Of a stretch of 24,942 bases of DNA, positions 1 to 6,563 are shown one piece after another. Below the pieces are notes generated by a model. That model worked only from the letters and a program-made list of their open reading frames with translations. It was not told the DNA's origin and did no database searches. Positions within the stretch are counted from its first letter, which is position 1. Each line of letters opens with the position of its first letter. This DNA is from Aliterella sp. RAGGC_92 (GTDB lineage: Bacteria; Cyanobacteriota; Cyanobacteriia; Cyanobacteriales; Chroococcidiopsidaceae), in contig JAPJOW010000030.1 of assembly GCA_030826005.1 (NCBI GenBank), positions 1-24,942 on the forward strand, written 5' to 3'. The translations under genes were made by a program, and so were the position numbers.

Positions 1-96
1 TGATTCTAGTGTTGCATGGCGATCGCCTATCCCCCCAACCCATGCAATATATTAAAATTTGTAAAAGGGACATCTCTAATACACCTACTAAACTCT

Positions 97-945
97 ATGG
101 CACGTCAAGACACGCTTTGGGAACGCTTTTTATCTCCTATAGTTCGCTCTTTTATTAATGAAGAAGAATTGCAGCGCTACTACAAAAGTGTAGATTGGGA
201 ACAAGAGGGCGCAGCTTTTCAAAGCCCAAATATCGCAATTCCCGATTACTACAGCAGCCAAAATTTTCACGGAATTAAAGGCGGCTATTTAACTGCTGGC
301 GCAGCCGTATCTTACGATCCTATTACCCAATATGTATTACCTCCCGGCGAAAACCTAGTTCGCCAGTTTCTCATAGATTCCCTGCAATCAAAACCGAAGC
401 GAATTTTAGATTTAGGTTGCGGTACGGGTTCAACTACCCTAATGCTCAAAAAAGCTTTTCCTAGTGCGGAAGTAATTGGCTTAGATTTATCGCCTTATAT
501 GCTAGTTCGAGCAAGTCATAAAGCAAAAGAAGCAGGCTTAGATATTCATTGGGTGCAGGGAAACGCCGAACAAACGGGGTTTAAAGATGCTAGTTTCGAC
601 TTAGTTACAGCTTCGTTGTTGTTTCATGAAACGCCAACGGCGGTATCTCAAACAATACTGCATGAAGGCTTCCGCTTATTACCCGCCGGGGGAGAAGTAG
701 CAATCCTAGATGGCAATCAGCAAACTATACGCAATTTAGAGTGGTTAAGTAACATATTTGAAGAACCCTATATTCGCGAATATGCTGCCGCAAGTTTAGA
801 TAATTGGATGAATAAAGCGGGTTTTGCTGCCGTGCAAACTCTAGACTATTGGTTTATCCATCAAGTAACTCGCGCCGTCAAACCATTAGCGCCAACAAAA
901 GAGTATGCTGTTGATGCGGATTGGATACCCGCCGTCGGTTACTAA
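97..945 (+). CDS. Class I SAM-dependent methyltransferase
   Basis: A predicted methyltransferase that uses S-adenosylmethionine; its substrate cannot be told from sequence. The SAM-binding motif I is clear (ILDLGCGTGSTT, about residue 108 onward from this start), followed by the acidic end of strand 2 (VIGLDLSP) and a typical motif around SFDLVTASLLFHE. The C-terminal part after DNWMNKAGF resembles the small-molecule methyltransferase fold rather than an rRNA or DNA enzyme. I start at the ATG at 97 (282 aa, MARQDTLWERF). An in-frame ATG at 16 would add 27 residues, but that ATG sits on a HIP1 site (atggcgatcgcc) and the extension does not look like part of the family. The next gene follows 6 bp after the stop, so the two are probably co-transcribed. 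The upstream promoter is outside or at the edge of the window. Confidence 0.85.
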   Translation: MARQDTLWERFLSPIVRSFINEEELQRYYKSVDWEQEGAAFQSPNIAIPDYYSSQNFHGIKGGYLTAGAAVSYDPITQYVLPPGENLVRQFLIDSLQSKPKRILDLGCGTGSTTLMLKKAFPSAEVIGLDLSPYMLVRASHKAKEAGLDIHWVQGNAEQTGFKDASFDLVTASLLFHETPTAVSQTILHEGFRLLPAGGEVAILDGNQQTIRNLEWLSNIFEEPYIREYAAASLDNWMNKAGFAAVQTLDYWFIHQVTRAVKPLAPTKEYAVDADWIPAVGY

Positions 946-951
946 AAAGTT

Positions 952-1659
952 ATGAGTTTGAAGGCAGTTTTATTTGATTTTAACGGTGTCATTATTAACG
1001 ATGAACCCTTACACGAGCAACTAATAGAGCAGATTTTGCTGGGGGAAAATTTGCGCCCCCAACCAGGGGAATTTAGACAGGTATGCTTGGGTAGAAGCGA
1101 TCGCGTTTGTTTGCAAGAATTATTAACTAATCGCGGTAGAGTAGTTAGCGAAGATTATTTAACCGAACTCATCAATCGCAAAGCCCAAGCTTATCAAAAA
1201 CTCTGGCACGAAAAATCGGAGCAGTTGCCAATTTATCCAGGTTTGGAAGACTTGGTTTATCAACTAACAAGCCGCAACATCAAGTTAGCCGTAGTTACAG
1301 GTGCTATTCGTACAGAAGTAGAGCTTGTACTCAATAGTACAAATCTAGCCAAATACTTTAATGCGATCGTAGCCGCAGACGATATAAATACTAGCAAACC
1401 CGCGCCCGATGGCTATCTATTGGCTGTAGAACGCCTCCAAGAACTCTACCCTAATACCAATTTACAAGTTACCGACTGTTTGGCAATTGAAGACACCCCC
1501 GCAGGCATCCAAGCTGCTAAACAAGCTGGAATTGCCGTAGTAGCAGTGGCGAATACCTATCCTTTTCATATGCTTCAGCGTCAAGCAAATTGGACGGTAG
1601 ATTACCTGTACGATCTAGAAATAGAACGAGTGCAGAAAGTCTTACGAGAGAAAAAATAG
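952..1659 (+). CDS. HAD-superfamily hydrolase (beta-phosphoglucomutase/phosphatase-like)
   Basis: A 235-residue HAD subfamily IA-type hydrolase, probably acting on a phosphorylated small molecule in the cytoplasm. Visible motifs are the nucleophile motif I (FDFNGVI, Asp9), a helical cap, motif II (VVTGA, Thr116), motif III (Lys149 in SKPAPDGY) and motif IV (IEDTPAGIQAA, Glu180-Asp181), the last typical of beta-phosphoglucomutase and phosphoglycolate phosphatase relatives. Motif I reads D-F-N-G, so the second aspartate, normally the general acid/base two residues after the nucleophile, is asparagine. That could slow catalysis or mark a subfamily. It starts 6 bp after the methyltransferase stop and shares its strand, so the two likely form an operon. 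A modification-plus-dephosphorylation pathway is possible but speculative. Confidence 0.85.
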   Translation: MSLKAVLFDFNGVIINDEPLHEQLIEQILLGENLRPQPGEFRQVCLGRSDRVCLQELLTNRGRVVSEDYLTELINRKAQAYQKLWHEKSEQLPIYPGLEDLVYQLTSRNIKLAVVTGAIRTEVELVLNSTNLAKYFNAIVAADDINTSKPAPDGYLLAVERLQELYPNTNLQVTDCLAIEDTPAGIQAAKQAGIAVVAVANTYPFHMLQRQANWTVDYLYDLEIERVQKVLREKK

Positions 1660-1663
1660 ATGT

Positions 1664-1693
1664 TTGCAGCCCTGCTCCGACAAATGCTAAAAT
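1664..1693 (+). promoter_or_regulatory. Probable sigma70-type promoter for tRNA-Ala
   Basis: TTGCAG (1664-1669) and TAAAAT (1688-1693) are separated by 18 bp, with TG one base before the -10 box giving an extended -10 look. Transcription would start near 1700, about 10 bp before the mature tRNA 5' end. The -35 box lies directly after the HAD gene stop, so the tRNA has its own promoter although read-through is also possible. Assignment is by pattern only. Confidence 0.5.
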
Positions 1694-1709
1694 AGAGAAC
1701 TGAATAAAC

Positions 1710-1782
1710 GGGGAATTAGCTCAGTTGGTAGAGTGCTGCGATCGCACCGCAGAGGTCAGGGGTTCGAGTCTCCTATTCTCCA
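1710..1782 (+). tRNA. tRNA-Ala (anticodon CGC)
   Basis: A 73-nt tRNA that folds as a cloverleaf. The acceptor stem GGGGAAT/ATTCTCC holds the G3:U70 wobble pair that is the classic alanine identity element. D-arm GCTC/GAGT carries the AGTTGGTA loop. Anticodon stem CTGCG/CGCAG has the 7-base loop ATCGCAC, placing CGC at 34-36 (1743-1745), which reads alanine codon GCG. The T-arm has TTCGAGT with one G:U pair in the stem. The discriminator is A1782, and CCA is not encoded (the next bases are TGC), so it must be added after transcription. A HIP1 octamer GCGATCGC spans 1738-1745, covering the end of the anticodon stem and the anticodon itself. No clear intrinsic terminator follows. Confidence 0.95.
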
Positions 1783-2069
1783 TGCCTTATGTAATAAGCC
1801 CCTCAAGGTTTACATTTCTGATATTAGTATTTTTATGCAAAGTTTAAACTAAACTAACAGACACTTGAAAATTTTTTGAGCTAATTCCGGCATTGCTGAA
1901 TATAGATACGATTATCCCTTTGCAGTAACCCAAGCCAAGAAGCTTCTCTTTATCACCTTGTCCCCTTTTCATCTCCTCTTTCATCCTTTAATTAAGCAAC
2001 GCCCAAAATACTGTCTTCTATCGCTAAGTTTGAGACTCAAGGGTATAAAACCGAAACTAAAGAAGTATC
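1783..2069. other. Spacer between tRNA-Ala and the GNAT gene
   Basis: A 287-bp non-coding stretch. I see no open frame of interest, no HIP1 site and no strong hairpin. The part from about 1943 to 1990 is strikingly pyrimidine-rich on the + strand (runs such as CTTCTCTTT, TCCCCTTTTC and ATCTCCTCTTTC). A GGGTATAAAA segment at about 2041-2050 lies 20-30 bp before the GNAT start and could belong to a promoter, but I see no convincing -35 box. Confidence 0.5.
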
Positions 2070-2555
2070 ATGAGCGATAAAGATACTGAAATAAAAGTAC
2101 GTCTAGCAGCGATCGCGGATGTGGAAATAATTTTGGCATTTATTGAGAAAAAAGCCAATTTTGACCGCAATATGGGCGCTTTTTCCGGGGAAATTACAAC
2201 TTCAGCCGAGAGAATTTGTCAAACTATCTTTAGTTATCCGCCTTTCGCGCAAGTTTTGTTTGCTGAGATAGAGCAACCGATTGGCTTTGCTTTGTACTAC
2301 TATAGATACTCCTCGTTTAAAGGTTTGCCGAGTATTTGGCTTGACGATTTGTATGTAGACGAAAGCTTTAGAGGCAAAAAAGCAGGTACGGTGTTAATGA
2401 GTTATTTAGCTCAAGAAGCCAAAAATAATTGCTGCACTCACCTCGCTTGGACGGCGGACGATCGCAATACTCGCACGATTAGTTTTTATCATCATTTGGG
2501 GGCAGAAATTGTCGAGCAAAAAGGAAATGTTTGTTTTTTTCAGTGGCTACCGTAA
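2070..2555 (+). CDS. GNAT family N-acetyltransferase
   Basis: A 161-residue acetyltransferase of the GNAT fold, which moves an acetyl group from acetyl-CoA to an amine. Motif A is clear: the hydrophobic strand LDDLYVDESF is followed by the pyrophosphate-binding loop RGKKAG (residues 101-106). Near the C-terminus, RNTRTISFYHHLGAE is the usual motif B region, where a tyrosine follows the Asn/Arg-rich turn. The general look is that of the diamine/spermidine-type acetyltransferase branch, but the acceptor cannot be assigned. Length is normal for a single-domain GNAT. The MATE gene begins about 40 bp downstream on the same strand, so both may be on one transcript. Confidence 0.88.
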   Translation: MSDKDTEIKVRLAAIADVEIILAFIEKKANFDRNMGAFSGEITTSAERICQTIFSYPPFAQVLFAEIEQPIGFALYYYRYSSFKGLPSIWLDDLYVDESFRGKKAGTVLMSYLAQEAKNNCCTHLAWTADDRNTRTISFYHHLGAEIVEQKGNVCFFQWLP

Positions 2556-2596
2556 TTAGCCTTCTACCAAGGTTAATTTAAGTGCGATCGCTCATT

Positions 2597-3976
2597 ATGT
2601 TAAAACTATTAGCCAACTCCCGCCTCACTACAGAAATTAGAGAATCTCTACGTCTCACTATTCCCCTAGCCAGCGCTCAAATTGCTCAAGCTGCTACAGG
2701 ATTTGTCGATACAGTGATGATGGGCAATTTAGGACAAGAAACTTTGGCAGGGGGAGGACTAGCTGCAACAACATTTACAACGTTATTAGTAACAGCAACA
2801 GGAATTGCGATCAGTGTTAGCCCGCTAATTGCAGAGGCTTACGGCAGAGGGGATAAAGCAAGAATCCAACAGCTAACAGGTCAGGGAATTTGGCTATCTT
2901 TAATACTGGCAATTCCTGGAATGTTTTTACTTGGGCAAGTAGATAGTCTAAGGCGATTTGGACTAGAGGAAAACATTGTATTGTTGGCAAAGACGTTTTT
3001 AAACATAATGGTGTGGGGATTTTTGCCAGCCTTAATGTTTGCCATGCTCAAAAGCGTTGTGTCTTCTCTGTCTCAGCCGGGGATAATTACACTTGTAGTT
3101 GTTGTTGGGACGCTGTTTAATGCGGCGGGTAATTATGTTTTAGGTTTTGGTAAGTTAGGTTTTCCAGCCTTGGGAATTGGAGGTATTGCTTGGGCAAGCG
3201 TGTTGTCTCAATGGTTAATGCTAACGCTACTAATCGTTTATATTTGCCAGCACAAGCAACTAAAAGCCTTTAATTTATTTAAAAATTTGCAGCAGTTTGA
3301 GCCGAAAATTCTTAAAGAATTAATTTGGCTGGGAGTTCCTATTGCTATATCGTTTGCTTTTGAAATTGGTTTATTTACTACTACAACTTACTTAATGGGC
3401 ATTTTGGGAACAGATATACTAGCCGCGCACCAAATTGTCTTTCAGACGATCGCAGTTATATTCATGATTCCCTTGGGTATGTCCTTTGCTACAACTATTC
3501 GCGTCGGACAGGGGAATGGGCAGCAAAACGCTAATGCTGTAAAGAGAGCGGCTTATGTAAGTATGGGGATGGGAGGATTATTTATGACCGCAATGGCGAT
3601 CGCTCTATTGCTATTTCCTCGCCAAATAATCGGTTTGTACTTAGATATTAATAACCCTGAAAATGCCAGAGCAATATCTCTTGCTACCTCATTGTTAAAG
3701 ATCGCTGCTATTTCGCAAATATTAGATGGAGTGCAAACAACGGCGGCGGGCGCACTTAGAGGGCTTCAAGATACCCGCGTCCCAATGCTACTTAGTTTAT
3801 TTGCTTTTTGGGGAGTTGGTTTAGTTAGCGGCTACGTGTTGGGGTTTCCTCTAGGTTTTGGTGGCGTTGGTTTGTGGTGGGGACAATTAATTGGTGTTGC
3901 GGTAGCTGCGGGGTTATTTGTTTGGCGTTTTCAAAAGTTAATGTCCTCCTTAAGGGCAGACACACCAACCAATTGA
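2597..3976 (+). CDS. MATE family efflux transporter (NorM-like)
   Basis: A 459-residue inner-membrane protein with about 12 hydrophobic segments in two similar halves, the layout of the MATE multidrug/toxic-compound exporters driven by Na+ or H+. Diagnostic stretches are IPLASAQIAQAATGFVDTVM with GNLGQETLAGGGLA in the first half, and the corresponding IAISFAFEIGLFTTTTYLMG with GTDILAAHQIVFQ in the second. A GTG in frame at 2582 would add five residues (MRSLI) but falls on a HIP1 site; I prefer the ATG at 2597. Neither start has a good Shine-Dalgarno. The gene lies between GNAT and DUF2805 genes on the same strand. Substrate unknown; a link to the acetyltransferase upstream (drug or polyamine handling) is conjecture. 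Confidence 0.92.
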   Translation: MLKLLANSRLTTEIRESLRLTIPLASAQIAQAATGFVDTVMMGNLGQETLAGGGLAATTFTTLLVTATGIAISVSPLIAEAYGRGDKARIQQLTGQGIWLSLILAIPGMFLLGQVDSLRRFGLEENIVLLAKTFLNIMVWGFLPALMFAMLKSVVSSLSQPGIITLVVVVGTLFNAAGNYVLGFGKLGFPALGIGGIAWASVLSQWLMLTLLIVYICQHKQLKAFNLFKNLQQFEPKILKELIWLGVPIAISFAFEIGLFTTTTYLMGILGTDILAAHQIVFQTIAVIFMIPLGMSFATTIRVGQGNGQQNANAVKRAAYVSMGMGGLFMTAMAIALLLFPRQIIGLYLDINNPENARAISLATSLLKIAAISQILDGVQTTAAGALRGLQDTRVPMLLSLFAFWGVGLVSGYVLGFPLGFGGVGLWWGQLIGVAVAAGLFVWRFQKLMSSLRADTPTN

Positions 3977-4021
3977 GTTAGTTACATTAGATATAGTACA
4001 GACAGCTTTTTTTGCTCCAGC

Positions 4022-4279
4022 ATGAATTTACCCAATCTCGATTTGGAAACTATCGATCGCATTGTAGAAATGGCGTGGGAAGATCGCACTCCTTTTGAAG
4101 CGATCGCCTTACAATTTGGATTGCAAGAGCCGCAAGTTATTGAGCTAATGCGTCAACAAATGCAAGAATCTAGTTTTAAGATGTGGCGCAAGCGCGTAAA
4201 CGGACGCAAAACAAAACATCTCAAACAACGCGACTTTATAAGCGGACGCTTTCGTTCTGACAATCAAAAAGGTTCTTAA
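4022..4279 (+). CDS. Small DUF2805 / TIGR03643 family protein
   Basis: An 85-residue basic protein of the conserved TIGR03643/DUF2805 type, recognised by LETIDRIVEMAWEDRTPFEA, the FGLQEPQVIELMR helix and the tail motif SSFKMWRKRV, GRKTKH. The first half looks like a small helix-turn-helix-like helical domain, and the second half is rich in Lys and Arg, suggesting nucleic-acid contact. No function is established for the family to my knowledge. It starts 45 bp after the MATE stop and could share its transcript. The C-terminal 12 bp spacer leads into a gene on the opposite strand. Confidence 0.85.
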   Translation: MNLPNLDLETIDRIVEMAWEDRTPFEAIALQFGLQEPQVIELMRQQMQESSFKMWRKRVNGRKTKHLKQRDFISGRFRSDNQKGS

Positions 4280-4291
4280 TTACAGTTTGTC

Positions 4292-4495
4292 TTACTCATC
4301 TTGCCCTGAAAGCGTTTTTTGAATTTGACGATCCAAAGTTTCTTCCCAATTGCTACCTGAATCTATACTAATCATTCGTCCTGTAGCTTTCGAGCGATCG
4401 ATATAGGCATGAAAAGCGCGCTCGTCTTCTCTATGAGTTAGAACGTACCGCCGTAAATCGTCTAAGCTCACACTATCGTAGTCATTTTCAATCAT
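4292..4495 (-). CDS. Small DUF6887-like cyanobacterial protein
   Basis: A 67-residue acidic protein. The segment SLDDLRRYVLTHREDERAFHAYIDRS matches my recollection of the DUF6887 pattern common in cyanobacteria (a [L/M]-x-x-[E/D]-L-[R/K]-x-Y-[V/I]-L-x-H-R-x-D core followed by an Ala-Phe helix). These small proteins occur singly or beside a partner DUF6888; no such partner is visible here. A good Shine-Dalgarno (GGGAG, about 7 bases before the ATG on the minus strand) supports this start. It begins 14 bp after the gcvT stop on the same strand, so it is probably translated from the gcvT transcript. Function unknown. Confidence 0.75.
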   Translation of the reverse strand: MIENDYDSVSLDDLRRYVLTHREDERAFHAYIDRSKATGRMISIDSGSNWEETLDRQIQKTLSGQDE

Positions 4496-4509
4496 GGTTT
4501 AGCTCCCAA

Positions 4510-5628
4510 TTAGTAAGCTTTTTTATAAAAAGGTTTTTTGACTACTAAAGCCGGATAAGCCTTACCTCTAATTTCTACTTCCAAAGCTTGCCCAATTTTA
4601 GAGAGTTCCGTAGGCACATAAGCAAGAGCAATGGGATAGCCTAGGGTTGGCGATATCGTGCCGCTAGTAACTTCTCCTACTATCCGACCGTTTGATAATA
4701 CCTGGTAGCCATGACGGGCAATATTGCGCCCCTGCATTTGCAAACCTACAAGTCGTCTTGGAACTCCGGCTAATTTTTGCTGTTCTAATACCTGTCGCCC
4801 AATAAAATCGCCTTTAGTATCTAAATGGACTAACCAACCTAAACCCGCTTCTAAAGGTGTAGTCGTTTCGTCAATATCCTGCCCGTAGAGTGCCATTGAA
4901 GCCTCTAAACGCAATGTATCTCTCGCGCCCAAGCCACAGGGAATAACTCCTGCCTGGAACAGATTTTGCCATAGCTGTACGCCTACAGACGGTTCTACCA
5001 TTACTTCAAAGCCGTCTTCTCCGGTGTAACCCGTCCGCGCGATAAAGCCCGATCGCTCTAATACCGTAGCGTTGAGGTGTCCAAAGGGCGGGATTGGGGT
5101 CAAATCTTCCTGCACAAATGGCTGTAAATAAGTCGCTGCTTGACGACCTTGGATGGCAATTAATACTTGTGGGGGCAATTCCTGTAACTGAGCTAAATTT
5201 GGCTCTAACTGTGACAACAACCAATTCTTATCTTTAATACTTGTTGCCGCATTGACAATGACGATCCCGCGCTGCTGTCCGGTCGTATCTTCACCTTGGT
5301 AATAAAAAATAATATCGTCAATAATCCCCCCTTGAGGATTTAATAGCACCGTGTACTGAGACCTCCCACTCTGCAATCGGCTTAAATCCGAGGGAACTAA
5401 ACGCTGAAATTGCTCGATCAATCCTTTCCCCTGACACGCAAATTTACCCATGTGGGAAATATCAAACATTCCCGCCGTCGTTCTCACCGCTTGATGTTCG
5501 CTGCTAATTCCGCTAAATTGTACGGGCATTTCCCAGCCGCCAAAGCTAGTTAGCCGTGCTTTAAGTTCTACTGCTAATTGAAATAATGGTGTTTGATACA
5601 GGGGTAAAATAAATTCTTCGTTCGCCAC
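4510..5628 (-). CDS. gcvT: Aminomethyltransferase, glycine cleavage T protein
   Basis: GcvT takes the aminomethyl group from the lipoyl arm of GcvH, releases ammonia and makes 5,10-methylene-tetrahydrofolate, as part of the glycine cleavage system that also serves photorespiration in cyanobacteria. The 372-residue length is normal. The N-terminal signature PLFQLAVELKARLTSFGGWE, then MPVQFSG and FDISHMGKF, is unmistakable. The folate-site/catalytic region GGIIDDIIFY (Asp104-Asp105) and the ARTGYTGEDGFEV motif are present, and the C-terminal barrel has GEVTSGTISPTLG. The start codon is GTG (GTG GCG AAC GAA). The other gcv genes (gcvP, gcvH) are not in this window, so the system is split. A small DUF6887-like gene follows in the same direction. 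Confidence 0.96.
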   Translation of the reverse strand: MANEEFILPLYQTPLFQLAVELKARLTSFGGWEMPVQFSGISSEHQAVRTTAGMFDISHMGKFACQGKGLIEQFQRLVPSDLSRLQSGRSQYTVLLNPQGGIIDDIIFYYQGEDTTGQQRGIVIVNAATSIKDKNWLLSQLEPNLAQLQELPPQVLIAIQGRQAATYLQPFVQEDLTPIPPFGHLNATVLERSGFIARTGYTGEDGFEVMVEPSVGVQLWQNLFQAGVIPCGLGARDTLRLEASMALYGQDIDETTTPLEAGLGWLVHLDTKGDFIGRQVLEQQKLAGVPRRLVGLQMQGRNIARHGYQVLSNGRIVGEVTSGTISPTLGYPIALAYVPTELSKIGQALEVEIRGKAYPALVVKKPFYKKAY

Positions 5629-5670
5629 AGATAGTTTTTGGTAGGTGAATATTATTTACTTATAACTGGT

Positions 5671-5732
5671 GCGATTACCTATAGGGTAGCGTTAGGAGCG
5701 ATTACCCTATGGGTAACGCTAGGAGCGATCGC
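5671..5732. repeat. Two 27-bp hairpin-forming tandem repeats plus HIP1
   Basis: Unit 1 (5671-5697) and unit 2 (5698-5724) match at 21 of 27 positions, and a third partial unit starts at 5725 as a HIP1 site. Unit 2 folds as GCG(A)TTACCC-TAT-GGGTAACGC with a single bulged A. Unit 1 can form the same hairpin although several bases differ (TTACCT/GGGTAG with G:U pairs), so the pairing is kept while the sequence drifts. The element sits between gcvT and the GatD-like gene, within 100 bp of both starts, and may be a REP/MITE-like element or a leader structure. Confidence 0.75.
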
Positions 5733-5757
5733 ATTTTTAAACGAGGTAAACTTAGAT

Positions 5758-6561
5758 ATGAATAACGATAAACTTGCTTTAACTATTGGCTGGCTGTACC
5801 CAACACTAATGAGTACCTACGGCGATCGCGGTAATGTTATCTGCATTCAAAGGCGCTGTCAGTGGCGGGGATACGAAGTAAATATACTCCCTCTAGAGCG
5901 CGATGCCACAGCCAAAGATATCCATAAAGTAGATTTATTAGTGGGTGGTGGCGCGCAAGATCGGCAGCAAGAAATTGTCATGCGCGATTTGCAAGGCAGT
6001 AAGGCAGAAGCAATTAAAGAAATAATTAATACGGGCGTTCCTGGGGTTTTTACTTGCGGCGCACCACAATTATTAGGGCATTACTACGAACCCGCCCTAG
6101 GCAAAAGGATTGAGGGATTAGGATTATTGGATTTTGTTTCCGTGCATCCTGGAGAAAATGCCCGTCGATGTATTGGTAACTTAGTAGTAGAAGTTACCGC
6201 TAATCGCTTGGCTCAAGAACTAAAAGCAATGAGCGGTTCGCCTTATTTAATTGGGTTTGAAAATCATGGCGGAAGAACAAAACTAGGGCAAGTAGAAGCC
6301 TTAGGGCGCGTAGTTGCGGGACTTGGCAATAATGGCGAAGATGGCACAGAAGGGGCATTTTATATGAATGCGATCGCAACTTATTCTCACGGGCCCCTTT
6401 TACCCAAAAATCCAAACCTCGCCGATTGGCTCATTCAAACTGCTTTAAAACTCAAGTATCAAAAAGACATTGCGCTCGTGCCTATCAATGATACTTTAGC
6501 AACTCAAGCTAGAGAAGCAATGATTAAGAAGCTAAATCTAAGTATTCCAGCCACAGCTTGA
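5758..6561 (+). CDS. GatD-like type 1 glutamine amidotransferase (CobB/CobQ-type)
   Basis: A 267-residue class I glutamine amidotransferase domain of the CobQ-like group. It has a nucleophile elbow FTCGAPQLLGHYY (Cys100) and a catalytic histidine in YSHGPLLPKNP (His211). The pattern IGWLYPTLMSTYGDRGN, VGGGAQDRQ and FENHGGRT is that of GatD, the subunit that supplies ammonia to MurT when lipid II D-Glu is amidated. The MurT partner is not next to it here, unlike in the staphylococcal operon. I start at the ATG at 5758 because the longer frame from 5638 (TTG) would translate the hairpin repeats. GAGG lies 12 bp before this ATG. The stop is 2 bp from the end of the convergent kinase gene. Another amidotransferase role cannot be excluded. 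Confidence 0.8.
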   Translation: MNNDKLALTIGWLYPTLMSTYGDRGNVICIQRRCQWRGYEVNILPLERDATAKDIHKVDLLVGGGAQDRQQEIVMRDLQGSKAEAIKEIINTGVPGVFTCGAPQLLGHYYEPALGKRIEGLGLLDFVSVHPGENARRCIGNLVVEVTANRLAQELKAMSGSPYLIGFENHGGRTKLGQVEALGRVVAGLGNNGEDGTEGAFYMNAIATYSHGPLLPKNPNLADWLIQTALKLKYQKDIALVPINDTLATQAREAMIKKLNLSIPATA

Positions 6562-6563
6562 AT

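Noticed and set aside
16..96. 27-residue N-terminal extension of the methyltransferase
   Set aside because: Its ATG is part of atggcgatcgcc, a HIP1-created start. The extension has no family features and the ATG at 97 gives a normal protein.
5638..5757. 40-residue extension of the GatD-like protein from TTG
   Set aside because: It would translate the hairpin repeats into a repetitive hydrophobic peptide, and begins 9 bp from the divergent gcvT start; the ATG at 5758 gives the family-length protein.
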